64,000 nt of DNA from Flavihumibacter profundi (GTDB lineage: Bacteria; Bacteroidota; Bacteroidia; Chitinophagales; Chitinophagaceae): assembly GCF_020076305.1 (NCBI RefSeq), contig NZ_JAIQXE010000001.1, forward strand, positions 1,240,001-1,304,000, read 5' to 3'. Below are positions 52,139 through 60,632 of the stretch, in pieces. The notes beneath the pieces were generated by a model. That model saw only the letters and a program-made list of their open reading frames with translations, was not told the DNA's origin and did not search any database. Both the position numbers and the translations under genes were made by a program. Each line of letters starts with the position of its first letter. Position 1 is the stretch's first letter.

Positions 52139-52624
52139 TTATTCTGCTGCTTTGTCTTCAGTGGATGGGGCAGGTGCTGCCGGAGTTTCGGTAGCGGCTT
52201 TTTTACCACCACGACGGGTTCTCTTAGCAGGTTCAGCTTTAGTTTCAGCTGTTTTGCCATACACTTCGTTGAAGTCAACCAGTTCAATCAGGGCCTGTTC
52301 TGCATTGTCACCAACGCGTGCGCCGAGTTTGATAATACGGGTATAACCACCGGGACGGCCAGCTATTTTCTCTGCAATTGGTCCGAAGAGTTCTGCAACG
52401 GCTTCTTTGTTTTGAAGGTAACTGAATACTACCCTGCGGTTGTGTGTATCATTTAATTTTGCCTTTGTGATCAGGGGCTCAGCAAACACACGCAATGCTT
52501 TGGCTTTAGCCAGGGTGGTAACAATACGCTTGTGTTCGATCAGGTTGATAGTAAGGTTGGCCAAGAGGGCCTCGCGGTGGGCTTTCTTACGGCCCAGGTT
52601 GTTTTGTTTGTCTCCGTGACGCAT
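52139..52624 (-). CDS. rplQ: Ribosomal protein L17
   Basis: A 161-residue L17. The core ([20 protein letters not shown], cited here as [13 protein letters not shown], and [25 protein letters not shown]) is complete and ends at about 120; the remaining 40 residues are an Ala/Lys/Glu/Pro-rich tail typical of Bacteroidota. The ATG at 52624 is used because the frame's earlier start adds eight non-conserved codons. It is the last gene of the alpha operon. Confidence 0.97.
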   Translation of the reverse strand: MRHGDKQNNLGRKKAHREALLANLTINLIEHKRIVTTLAKAKALRVFAEPLITKAKLNDTHNRRVVFSYLQNKEAVAELFGPIAEKIAGRPGGYTRIIKLGARVGDNAEQALIELVDFNEVYGKTAETKAEPAKRTRRGGKKAATETPAAPAPSTEDKAAE

Positions 52625-52682
52625 GACTTTAAGTTTTACCGGCTGCACCGGGTCAGGAATTGCAGCCTACATTATAAAAAAA

Positions 52683-52749
52683 GGTGAACGGTAAGCGGTA
52701 AACGGTGAACGGTTGACTTCCGTTCACCGTTCACCGTTCACTGTTTACC
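52683..52749. repeat. Heptad array with inverted half (GGTRARC type) between rpoA and rplQ
   Basis: Five forward heptads (GGTGAAC, GGTAAGC, GGTAAAC, GGTGAAC, GGTTGAC; 52683-52717) are followed by four bases and four reverse-complement heptads (52722-52749). The two halves can fold into an imperfect hairpin within the ribosomal operon transcript. Confidence 0.8.
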
Positions 52750-52753
52750 CGTA

Positions 52754-53752
52754 TTAATCTTCCTTATCAATACCCATTTTCGCGAGGTCCATGCCGAAGC
52801 TCAGACCACGCTCGTGCAATACCTGCTCAATTTCAGCAAGGGATTTCTGACCGAAGTTGCGGAACTTCATCAGGTCTTCCTGCTCGTACTGAACCAGTTC
52901 GCTGAGTGAGTTGATCTTGGCAGCTTTAAGGCAGTTAAAGGCACGCACAGAAAGATCCAGGTCTTCCAGTGGGGTCTTCAGCACTTTACGCAGCTGCAGG
53001 GTTTGTTCGTCTACCAGGTCTTCTTTCTTTTCTTCCTTATTATCGAAAGTGATGTTCTCATCAGTGATGATCATCAGGTGCTGGATCAGGATACGGGAAG
53101 CCTGTTTAACAGCTTCTTCCGGATGGATAGTACCATCGGTTGCCACGTCCATGATCAGTTTTTCGAAATCTGTCCTTTGCTCCACACGTGTATTTTCAAT
53201 GCTATACTTCACATTTTTAATGGGCGTATAGATAGAATCGATAGGAATAAAGCCCAGCGGGGCATCTTTCAGTTTATTGTCTTCAGCCGGAACATAACCG
53301 CGGCCTTTGCCAATGGTCAGTTCAATTTCCAGCTTTGCAGAAGGATCCATGGTGCAGATCAGCTGCCCGGGGTTCATGATCTGGAAGCTTTGGGTGCCTT
53401 CCTGGATCATACCGGCAGTGAACTCGCTCTTGCCTTTAATATGCAGAACGATCTTCTCATTGGTAACTTCTGTATCAATAGTTTTTTTGAAACGAACCTG
53501 CTTCAGGTTAAGGATGATATCAGTTAAATCTTCTGTAACGCCCTTAATGGTGGCAAATTCATGGTCAGCCCCTTCAATCCTGATACCCACGATAGCGAAT
53601 CCTTCCAATGAACTCAGCAATACCCTGCGGAGTGCATTACCAATGGTTACACCGTAACCAGGTTCCAATGGACGAAATTCAAATTGTGCTTCAAAATCAT
53701 TTGCTTTTTGCAATACGATTTTGTCGGGTTTCTGAAAGTTTAAAATGGCCAT
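52754..53752 (-). CDS. rpoA: RNA polymerase alpha subunit
   Basis: A 332-residue RpoA. The N-terminal dimerisation domain (about 1-230) has [20 protein letters not shown] and the C-terminal domain (about 265-325) has [18 protein letters not shown] and [18 protein letters not shown], the promoter- and activator-contact part. It lies 57 bases after rpsD and is followed by the heptad array and rplQ. Confidence 0.98.
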   Translation of the reverse strand: MAILNFQKPDKIVLQKANDFEAQFEFRPLEPGYGVTIGNALRRVLLSSLEGFAIVGIRIEGADHEFATIKGVTEDLTDIILNLKQVRFKKTIDTEVTNEKIVLHIKGKSEFTAGMIQEGTQSFQIMNPGQLICTMDPSAKLEIELTIGKGRGYVPAEDNKLKDAPLGFIPIDSIYTPIKNVKYSIENTRVEQRTDFEKLIMDVATDGTIHPEEAVKQASRILIQHLMIITDENITFDNKEEKKEDLVDEQTLQLRKVLKTPLEDLDLSVRAFNCLKAAKINSLSELVQYEQEDLMKFRNFGQKSLAEIEQVLHERGLSFGMDLAKMGIDKED

Positions 53753-53808
53753 TTGTATGTACGATTTACGTTTTGTAAGTTCCGAAATTGGTTAATGATT
53801 ATCCACTA

Positions 53809-54414
53809 TTACTTAGAGTACAGTTCGACGATCAGTTGCTCCTTGATATTCTCAGGAACACTTTCCCTTTCAGGGTACGCGATGAATGTACCGGTCATGG
53901 TGGTTTCATTCCAATCGATCCAGTTAAACTTAGGGTTTTTTCCACGCACTGCGCTGGTCAAACCTGTTTTCTCTGTAGCAGTTGGTTTAAATGTAATGAT
54001 ATCACCTGCTTTCAACTGGTAAGATGGAACATTCACTACATCGCCATTCACCATGATATGCTTATGGCTCACCAGCTGGCGTGCAGCCGGACGAGAAGGG
54101 GCAATTCCCATACGATAAATAGTGTTATCCAGGCGGGCTTCCAGCAGTTTGATCAGGTTCTCACCGGTAACGCCTTTACGACGTGCGGCTTCTTCAAATG
54201 TCCTGCGGAACTGGCGCTCTAATACACCATAAGTGTATTTGGCTTTTTGCTTTTCACGGAGCTGCAGGGCGTATTCACCCAGGCTCTTGCGCTTGCGGGC
54301 AGCACCATGCTGTCCGGGAGGGTTGCTGTTTTTGTTCAGCCACTTACCATTTCCCAGGATGGGCTCACCGAAGATTCTTGAAATTTTGGTCTTTGGACCA
54401 GTGTAACGTGCCAT
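53809..54414 (-). CDS. rpsD: Ribosomal protein S4
   Basis: A 201-residue S4 with the N-terminal domain (MARYTGPKTKISRIFGEPI) and the S4 RNA-binding domain (LEARLDNTIYRMGIAPSRPAARQLV, cited in part as RLDNTIYRMGIA). It nucleates 30S assembly and may autoregulate its operon, as in E. coli. No zinc-binding cysteines are present in the N-terminal region. It is part of the infA-to-rplQ operon. Confidence 0.98.
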   Translation of the reverse strand: MARYTGPKTKISRIFGEPILGNGKWLNKNSNPPGQHGAARKRKSLGEYALQLREKQKAKYTYGVLERQFRRTFEEAARRKGVTGENLIKLLEARLDNTIYRMGIAPSRPAARQLVSHKHIMVNGDVVNVPSYQLKAGDIITFKPTATEKTGLTSAVRGKNPKFNWIDWNETTMTGTFIAYPERESVPENIKEQLIVELYSK

Positions 54415-54547
54415 ATCAACTTGATTTTTTAGTTACGGCGCACAATCGGTAAAAATCGTAAAATAAATTGTGCACCCAGTGTTTAAAAATAGAAATCCAA
54501 AACCCAAAGCCGGTTTTTGGCCTTGGGTTTTGGTATATCAAAAAGAA

Positions 54548-54964
54548 TTATACGCGGCGTTTTTTCGGCGGACGGCAACCGTTATGCGGTAACGGTGTAA
54601 CGTCTTTGATCATCACCACTTCGATACCGGATTGTGATAGGGAGCGGATAGCACCTTCACGACCAGAACCAGGTCCTTTTACAAAAACGTCTACTCTTTT
54701 CAAACCAGCATCCAGTGCGGTTTTAGCAGCGTCTGATGCAGCCATCTGGGCGGCATATGGAGTGTTCTTTTTAGAACCCTTAAAACCCATTTTACCGGCA
54801 GAAGACCAGGAAATAACCTGACCATTTTTATTGGTCAAGCTGATGATGATGTTGTTAAAAGTAGCAGAGATATGGGCATCGCCATAATGGTCTACTTTAA
54901 CGATTCTCTTTTTGGCGGCAGCTTTCGCTCCACCAGCCTTAGCACTTTGTTGTTGTTTTGCCAT
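54548..54964 (-). CDS. rpsK: Ribosomal protein S11
   Basis: A 138-residue S11 with a slightly long lysine- and alanine-rich N-terminus. The core has [37 protein letters not shown] and the C-terminal [18 protein letters not shown]. It sits on the platform of the 30S subunit. It lies between rpsM and rpsD. Confidence 0.98.
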   Translation of the reverse strand: MAKQQQSAKAGGAKAAAKKRIVKVDHYGDAHISATFNNIIISLTNKNGQVISWSSAGKMGFKGSKKNTPYAAQMAASDAAKTALDAGLKRVDVFVKGPGSGREGAIRSLSQSGIEVVMIKDVTPLPHNGCRPPKKRRV

Positions 54965-55073
54965 GACAGATAATGAGGTAATCTTTTCTTTACTAATTAT
55001 TCCTGTTACACATGCAGCAGGATTGTGACGCTCCTCCCCCTCCTAAGTTTGGATCCGGTAGCGGCACTATGTC

Positions 55074-55454
55074 TTATTTCTTAGGAGCCTTTTTCTTACC
55101 AGCAACAGTCTTGCGCTTTCCTTTACGGGTACGGCTGTTCGTTTTGGTACGCTGACCACGAACAGGCAACCCTTTACGGTGACGCAAACCACGGTAGCAG
55201 GCGATATCAAGCAAACGCTTGATGCTCATCTGTACCTCAGAGCGAAGCTGACCTTCCACCTTAAACTCATCGTTTATGGTGTTACGGATAGCGGCCAATT
55301 CATCATCGTTCCACTCATTTACTTTCTTCTCAAAACTGATATTTGATTTGCTAAGAATGTACTGGGCAGTAGAACGGCCAATACCGAAGATGTAGGTCAG
55401 GCCTATTTCCCCTCTTTTGTTTTTTGGTAAATCAACACCGGCAATACGAGCCAT
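55074..55454 (-). CDS. rpsM: Ribosomal protein S13
   Basis: A 126-residue S13. [19 protein letters not shown] and [20 protein letters not shown] are the signatures, followed by a basic tail. It contacts the 30S head and P-site tRNA. Confidence 0.98.
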   Translation of the reverse strand: MARIAGVDLPKNKRGEIGLTYIFGIGRSTAQYILSKSNISFEKKVNEWNDDELAAIRNTINDEFKVEGQLRSEVQMSIKRLLDIACYRGLRHRKGLPVRGQRTKTNSRTRKGKRKTVAGKKKAPKK

Positions 55455-55505
55455 AATCTGATTCTATTTTCAATTTACTAATGACTGATTCAGGACAAGC
55501 AAGGA

Positions 55506-55622
55506 TTACCCTTGTCTCTGCTTGTAACGTGGATTTTTTTTGTTAATCACGTACAGCTTGCCTTTTCTTCTCACGATCTTGCAATCAACGCTGCGTTTTT
55601 TGATCGATGCACGAACTTTCAT
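55506..55622 (-). CDS. rpmJ: Ribosomal protein L36 (zinc-free form)
   Basis: A 38-residue L36 read from the ATG at 55622. [19 protein letters not shown], then [19 protein letters not shown] matches L36, but only one of the three zinc-ligand Cys (in SVDC) remains and the His is replaced by Tyr, so this is the C-minus type that does not bind zinc. It lies 9 bases after infA and 51 before rpsM. Confidence 0.95.
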   Translation of the reverse strand: MKVRASIKKRSVDCKIVRRKGKLYVINKKNPRYKQRQG

Positions 55623-55631
55623 GATGCTATA

Positions 55632-55850
55632 TTATTTATATCTGAAAATAATCCTACCCCTTGTCAAATCATATGGACTCATCTCAACCCCTACCTTGTC
55701 GCCAGGCAGGATCCTGATGTAGTGCATCCTCATTTTTCCTGAAATGGTGGCCAGTATTTCGTGGTCATTTTGCAGCTTAACTTTGAACATTGCGTTCGAA
55801 AGTGCTTCAACAATAATTCCATCCTGTTTAATGAGTGCTTGTTTTGCCAT
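55632..55850 (-). CDS. infA: Translation initiation factor IF-1
   Basis: A 72-residue IF-1, an OB-fold protein that blocks the A site during initiation. [18 protein letters not shown] and [20 protein letters not shown] are diagnostic. It is the first gene of the operon here; in most Bacteroidota it follows secY and map, which are absent upstream. A TAnnTTTG box ends 16 bases before its start. Confidence 0.97.
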   Translation of the reverse strand: MAKQALIKQDGIIVEALSNAMFKVKLQNDHEILATISGKMRMHYIRILPGDKVGVEMSPYDLTRGRIIFRYK

Positions 55851-55866
55851 ACAGATTTTGGGAGCG

Positions 55867-55874
55867 CAAAGATA
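55867..55874 (-). promoter_or_regulatory. TAnnTTTG box before infA
   Basis: Minus strand TATCTTTG, ending 16 bases before the ATG at 55850. It gives the alpha-operon fragment its own promoter. The nearest TTTG on the same strand is only 13 bases upstream, so the -33 element is not ideal. Confidence 0.5.
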
Positions 55875-56010
55875 GGATTATTTACTACAAATCAGAAAAA
55901 AAGGGCAGATTTTCCCTTTTTTCTAATGAAAATGTAGCAATTAGTTATCAAATATAACTTAAATCAGGGCTTTCAGGGCAATCAGTCACGTTGCCAGCCC
56001 GATTGGCAGG

Positions 56011-56409
56011 CTAATTTCTACCCAGTTCCACCTTGGTCATTGCATAATAATGATTCTGCAATTCATGAACATTAATTGGATGCTTAATGTGGCGTCGGTC
56101 TTCCCGGTACCATATCTCGAAATCATCAAATGCCCCTTCTGACGGCAATTGAATCCGGAATGGGCCTTTTTTATATTTAACGCCGCCCTGGCCCATCACC
56201 TCCTTTTCAAAATTCAGCTTAACCAACTGGTCTTCACTAAGGGGTATCGGTTTCAGGTCTTCGGGCTTGAACCAGAAGTCCTGCACTTCAGTCTGCACGC
56301 AAACTTCCTTATCCTCGGCATTTAATTCGTTTACAATTCCCTCCCACAGTTCTCCTTCATATTGGGCATATACATAATCGCCCGGCTTCAATTCGTTGAA
56401 TTTGATCAT
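56011..56409 (-). CDS. Conserved-looking cytoplasmic protein, unknown function
   Basis: A 132-residue protein. The first 55 residues (FNELKPGDYVYAQYEGELW, then EGIVNELNAEDKEVCVQT) look like a small beta-barrel of the SH3/Tudor kind. The rest has WFKPEDLKPIPLSEDQL and ends with HELQNHYYAMTKVEL. No catalytic motif is seen and I do not recognise a named family. It is a single gene on the minus strand, and a heptad-repeat array starts 35 bases upstream of its start codon. Confidence 0.7.
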   Translation of the reverse strand: MIKFNELKPGDYVYAQYEGELWEGIVNELNAEDKEVCVQTEVQDFWFKPEDLKPIPLSEDQLVKLNFEKEVMGQGGVKYKKGPFRIQLPSEGAFDDFEIWYREDRRHIKHPINVHELQNHYYAMTKVELGRN

Positions 56410-56443
56410 ATGGCAAAAAGTTTCACCTAATATAGGAAGAAAT

Positions 56444-56499
56444 GGTGAATAGTAAGCGGTGAACGGTAAACGGTGAGCGGTGAGCGGTGAGCGGTAAAA
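56444..56499. repeat. Heptad array (GGTRARC type), eight units
   Basis: Eight head-to-tail heptads, all in the same orientation: GGTGAAT, AGTAAGC, GGTGAAC, GGTAAAC, three GGTGAGC, and GGTAAAA. No inverted half here. It lies upstream of the gene at 56011-56409. Confidence 0.85.
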
Positions 56500-56631
56500 A
56501 GATTACTGATAGGATGTATCAATATTGGCAGGGGTAAACCGGATTATTTACGCTAAAGTATTGATAATCAGATTATATCGATTTTTCATATTGCTCGGAT
56601 ATGGGTTTTTTAACCCTGATTCATGTGTAAA

Positions 56632-56743
56632 CCATGTGCCAACCATGTGCCATCCTGCGTAAAATGGCCTGTTTTAGCATGGTTGGCACATGGATGGCAC
56701 ATGGATGGCACATGGATGGCACATGGTTGGGACATGGTTGGGA
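56632..56743. repeat. 11-base tandem repeats (CATGGWTGGSA) with inverted copies
   Basis: Six units of 11 bases (56678-56743) follow the pattern CATGGWTGGSA; a degenerate seventh follows. Two inverted units lie at 56632-56657. The inverted segment 56632-56655 pairs with 56714-56737 with one mismatch over 24 bases. The period is close to one DNA turn. Short open frames on both strands across it are repeat artefacts. Confidence 0.8.
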
Positions 56744-57207
56744 CATAGTCCGGATGGTCCTGAAACAGCCATACAGGTTAATAAATAAATCCTGGAAATA
56801 TCCCTTCAGCATTCCCTTCTTCATAATAATTTGTTAACGAACTGTATGCAATAAGTTCACAATGCACAGGTAATATTGCGCCACAATTCAAGGGTACCCC
56901 TGAAAAAATATTGAGCCTTAAACCAAAACCGGAAGGTCTTTTTTACAGGGACTTATTACGCAATCGATTGATATGTATATAAATAATAAAAAATAGAGGT
57001 CTCCTGAAGGTGATTTGTTTAGTATTTATAAATTATTTTAAAATTTCTTACAAAAAAAGCCTTAACAATTATTTAATATACTAAATTCAAAAATCGTTCA
57101 TAATAAGTGTCCTTATCAAAATGAATGATTAAACGATCTGATGTATTAACCAAACACAGATCAGGCAACTAACTGATGATTTTTTTAATAAACCAAAACT
57201 CACACTA
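56744..57207. other. AT-rich region upstream of susC
   Basis: No gene or clear structure. It must hold the promoter for the SusC/SusD genes, but I found no good pair of TTTG and TAnnTTTG elements. Confidence 0.5.
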
Positions 57208-60200
57208 ATGAAACAATTTCATCGATTTGTTCAAGCAGTCTCATTAAGTATGCTGGCCATACTTTTGGGATTTAATGTGGCGCTTGCACAAGCTGAAATC
57301 AAGGGAAGAGTTACTGATGAAACAGGCCAGCCGATGGCCGGGGGATCAGTAATTATCAAGGGTACCAGCAGAGGTACCAGTACAGATGCGAATGGTAATT
57401 TTTCCATTTCTGCAAAAAAGGGCGAAGTCCTTGTTTTCTCTTTTATTGGTTATGCCAAACAAGAGGTAAAACTGGGCGACAATACTACCCTTTCAATTAA
57501 CATGGCTAAAGAAGAAGGCCAGGTAAGTGAAGTAGTGGTAACAGCCCTGGGTATCAAGAAAGAATCTAAAAGACTGGGTTATTCAGTACAGGAGGTTAAG
57601 GGCAATGACTTATTAAAAGCCCGTGAGTCGAACCCTGTAAACGGCCTGGTAGGTAAAGTAGCCGGCCTGAACGTGGGTATCAACCAGGAACTGCTGGCTT
57701 CACCAACAGTTTTGCTGCGCGGTTCACCCCTCAATTTCTATGTAGTTGATGGTATCCCCATCAACTCCGATACCTGGAACCTTAGTCCGGATGATATCGA
57801 AACATACACTGTTCTGAAAGGACCAACTGCCGCTGCCATTTATGGAAACAGGGGTATCAATGGTGCCATCCTCATTACAACAAAAAGAGCTAAAAAGAAC
57901 AAAAAAGGTTTTACTGTTGAAGTAAACAGCAGTACCCAGTTTAACAAAGGATTTATTGCCAACCCCAAAGTGCAGAATGAATATGGTGGTGGTGATAACC
58001 AGAAATATGCTTTTGGCGATTACCTAAGTAATGGTACCGGCTCCGGAGTTAACGATAAGGACTATGATGTATGGGGACCCCGCCTGGATGCAGGTTTGTT
58101 GTTACCCCAGTACGATGGTAAATATGACCCAAACAAAACTTATACAACGACCTTTTTAAACGGCGACAAATTTTACGGAAATATTGAGCCTACACCATGG
58201 GTATCCCGTGGAAAAAACAACCTGGATAACTTTTTACAAACAGGTATACTAAACACCAACAACATTAACTTCTCTACTGCTTCTGACCGCGCCAGCCTGC
58301 GCATGTCAGTATCAAATACACACCAAACCGGTATTACCCCTAATACCAAACTGGATGCAGTGAATTTTAACATGTTGGGCAGCTACGATATCACTGATAA
58401 ATTCAAGGTAGAAGGTAGCATGAACTACAACAGGCAGATGACCCCAAATATACCTGACGCCGTTTATGGTCCAAACAGTATGATTTACAGCATTGATATA
58501 TGGACAGGTGCAGACTGGAATGTAAAGGACCCGAATATTGTCAATTACTGGCAGCCGGGTAAGGAAGGTATCCAATCTAATTTTGTGGAGTACAAGCGTT
58601 ATACCAACCCTTATTTCAGCAGCTATGAGTGGCTCAGGGGGCATTACAAGAATGACCTGTATAGCTGGGCAGCTTTTACTTACCGGTTTAATAAGAATTT
58701 TGATGTGATGTTACGTTCAAATGTCACTACCTATAATTTGACCCGCACTGAAAAGCTCCCCTGGTCAGCCAAGCCTTATGGTGATGAACATGGCAAAGGT
58801 AACTATCGCGAAGACCGTCGGGACCTTTGGGAAAACAATACAGACTTCATTGCAAAGTACAGCAATGAAAACCTGGCCAATTCAGGTTTTTCCCTGAATG
58901 CATTCGTAGGTGGAACTGCCAGGAACATGAAGTATAATTCAAGTTATGTGAGCACAGACCAGTTGATCATCCCGGAAGTATATGCTTTCTCCAATTCGCT
59001 TAAACCCACCAGGTCTTATTCCTATGGTTCAAACCTGCTGATGTTAAGTGCTTATTACTCAGTTGACCTTACTTACAAAAAGTACTTTACGGTTTCAACA
59101 ACCGGTCGTGTGGATAAGACTTCAGCACTTGATCCTGCACACAATACAGGCTTTTATCCATCAGTTTCCCTGAGTTCGGCAATATCTGATTATGTGAAAC
59201 TGCCTGATTTTATATCATTCCTCAAAGTAAGGGGTAGCTACGCCAACGTGAAAGGTGGTGGTACCAGCCCTTATGTAGGAACAGCTTTCCAGAGCCTCGG
59301 TACTAACAGTCCTATCGGATATGGTAATAATTATTTTACACCATATGATGGACCTACTTATCAGACCATCACCCCAATCCCTTATAATACCTACCAGGGG
59401 TATAATAACCAAACGGAAGCCAATGCACGCAATTACACCATAGATCCTAATATCAAACCTTCTTCCCGGAGCAATTATGAAGCAGGATTTGATATTCGTT
59501 TCCTGAAGAACCGTTTGGGATTAGCCGCCACGTATTTCGTATATGAGGATGGCCCGAACATTTCTAACCAGTACATTTCTGAAACCAGTGGATTGGACTA
59601 CTTCTTAACCAATGGTGGTAAAACCAAAAGAACCGGTGGGGAAATTTCTATTACCGGCAACCCTGTCCAGGCAGCCAGTGGATTCCGCTGGGATGTGATG
59701 CTGAACCTGGCATCTTATAAGGAAGTATATGCTGGCTTCGCTGGCGGTGCCACTGAACAGTATAACAATAATAACCCGGGACATCCTTACAAAATCGGAG
59801 ACAGGGTAGACCAGTTGTGGGGCAGTTATGAAGCTTTAACTGCAGATGGTAAAGTAATCCATGATGAAAGCGGATACCCGATCTATTTGCCGAAGGCACA
59901 ATACCTGGGACATGCAGACCCGGATTGGTCATGGGCAATTCACAACAAATTCACGTATAAGTCATTTGCTTTATCCTTCCAGTTTGACGGTATGGTGGGT
60001 GGAAGAATCCAGGACCGCGTTCTGCGCAAACTTACAGAAGGTGGCCGTGGCGCAAATACTGTTGAAGGTGTAATCGGTGAAGCCCGTTTGTATGAGTCAC
60101 AACATTGGGGTGATGCAGGTTATGCAGGCGCTGTGCGTGCTGATGGCACCCCCATCCTCGGTGGTGATGGTGTACAGGTAGTGGGGGGATCAAGCAATAT

Positions 60201-60588
60201 TGAGTATGATCCGGCAACTGGTGTTATTACCAATTTGAAAGACCTGAGTTTTACACCTAATAAAACTGCAACCGGATGGATCCAGGATTATGTAAGCAGT
60301 TTCTATAATGATCCGCAGCATACTATGGTAAGTAAAACTTATGCAAAGCTTCGCGAACTGGTGTTCACTTATACATTACCTGGCAAGTATCTTAACAAAA
60401 CATCCATTTCTAATGTCACTGTTTCCCTCGTAGGCAGGAACTTATTGTATTTCTTCCCAAGTGCCTTCAAGGACATGGATGTTGACCAGTATCCCGGACG
60501 TAACATATTTGGAGGTTTCAGCAGGGAATATGACTTGCAAACACCAACTACCAGAAGTTATGGTTTTAACGTAAACATTGTTTTCTAA
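57208..60588 (+). CDS. SusC/RagA-family TonB-linked outer-membrane transporter
   Basis: A 1126-residue TonB-dependent transporter. The signal peptide ends near ALAQA. Residues about 28-110 are a carboxypeptidase-regulatory-like domain (IKGRVTDETGQPMAGGSVII). SEVVVTALGIKKESKRLGY is the SusC signature before the plug (about 120-230). The rest is the barrel, ending with an aromatic last residue (GFNVNIVF). It imports a large substrate with the SusD-type lipoprotein coded 44 bases downstream; the substrate is unknown because no hydrolase, sigma or anti-sigma gene is adjacent. Confidence 0.95.
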   Translation: MKQFHRFVQAVSLSMLAILLGFNVALAQAEIKGRVTDETGQPMAGGSVIIKGTSRGTSTDANGNFSISAKKGEVLVFSFIGYAKQEVKLGDNTTLSINMAKEEGQVSEVVVTALGIKKESKRLGYSVQEVKGNDLLKARESNPVNGLVGKVAGLNVGINQELLASPTVLLRGSPLNFYVVDGIPINSDTWNLSPDDIETYTVLKGPTAAAIYGNRGINGAILITTKRAKKNKKGFTVEVNSSTQFNKGFIANPKVQNEYGGGDNQKYAFGDYLSNGTGSGVNDKDYDVWGPRLDAGLLLPQYDGKYDPNKTYTTTFLNGDKFYGNIEPTPWVSRGKNNLDNFLQTGILNTNNINFSTASDRASLRMSVSNTHQTGITPNTKLDAVNFNMLGSYDITDKFKVEGSMNYNRQMTPNIPDAVYGPNSMIYSIDIWTGADWNVKDPNIVNYWQPGKEGIQSNFVEYKRYTNPYFSSYEWLRGHYKNDLYSWAAFTYRFNKNFDVMLRSNVTTYNLTRTEKLPWSAKPYGDEHGKGNYREDRRDLWENNTDFIAKYSNENLANSGFSLNAFVGGTARNMKYNSSYVSTDQLIIPEVYAFSNSLKPTRSYSYGSNLLMLSAYYSVDLTYKKYFTVSTTGRVDKTSALDPAHNTGFYPSVSLSSAISDYVKLPDFISFLKVRGSYANVKGGGTSPYVGTAFQSLGTNSPIGYGNNYFTPYDGPTYQTITPIPYNTYQGYNNQTEANARNYTIDPNIKPSSRSNYEAGFDIRFLKNRLGLAATYFVYEDGPNISNQYISETSGLDYFLTNGGKTKRTGGEISITGNPVQAASGFRWDVMLNLASYKEVYAGFAGGATEQYNNNNPGHPYKIGDRVDQLWGSYEALTADGKVIHDESGYPIYLPKAQYLGHADPDWSWAIHNKFTYKSFALSFQFDGMVGGRIQDRVLRKLTEGGRGANTVEGVIGEARLYESQHWGDAGYAGAVRADGTPILGGDGVQVVGGSSNIEYDPATGVITNLKDLSFTPNKTATGWIQDYVSSFYNDPQHTMVSKTYAKLRELVFTYTLPGKYLNKTSISNVTVSLVGRNLLYFFPSAFKDMDVDQYPGRNIFGGFSREYDLQTPTTRSYGFNVNIVF

Positions 60589-60632
60589 CCTGTTTAGCGT
60601 TTAAGTAACTATAATAAATAAAGAAATCTTAT

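Noticed and set aside
53003-53527. 174-residue plus-strand frame over rpoA
   Set aside because: Antisense to a complete, highly conserved rpoA gene.
56632-56743. CRISPR array
   Set aside because: Units are only 11 bases with no spacers between them, and no cas gene is near.
56621-56837. Open frames of 67 residues on both strands across the 11-base repeats
   Set aside because: They consist of repeated Met-Gly-Trp-His-type residues produced by the tandem repeat; no start context and no conserved protein features.
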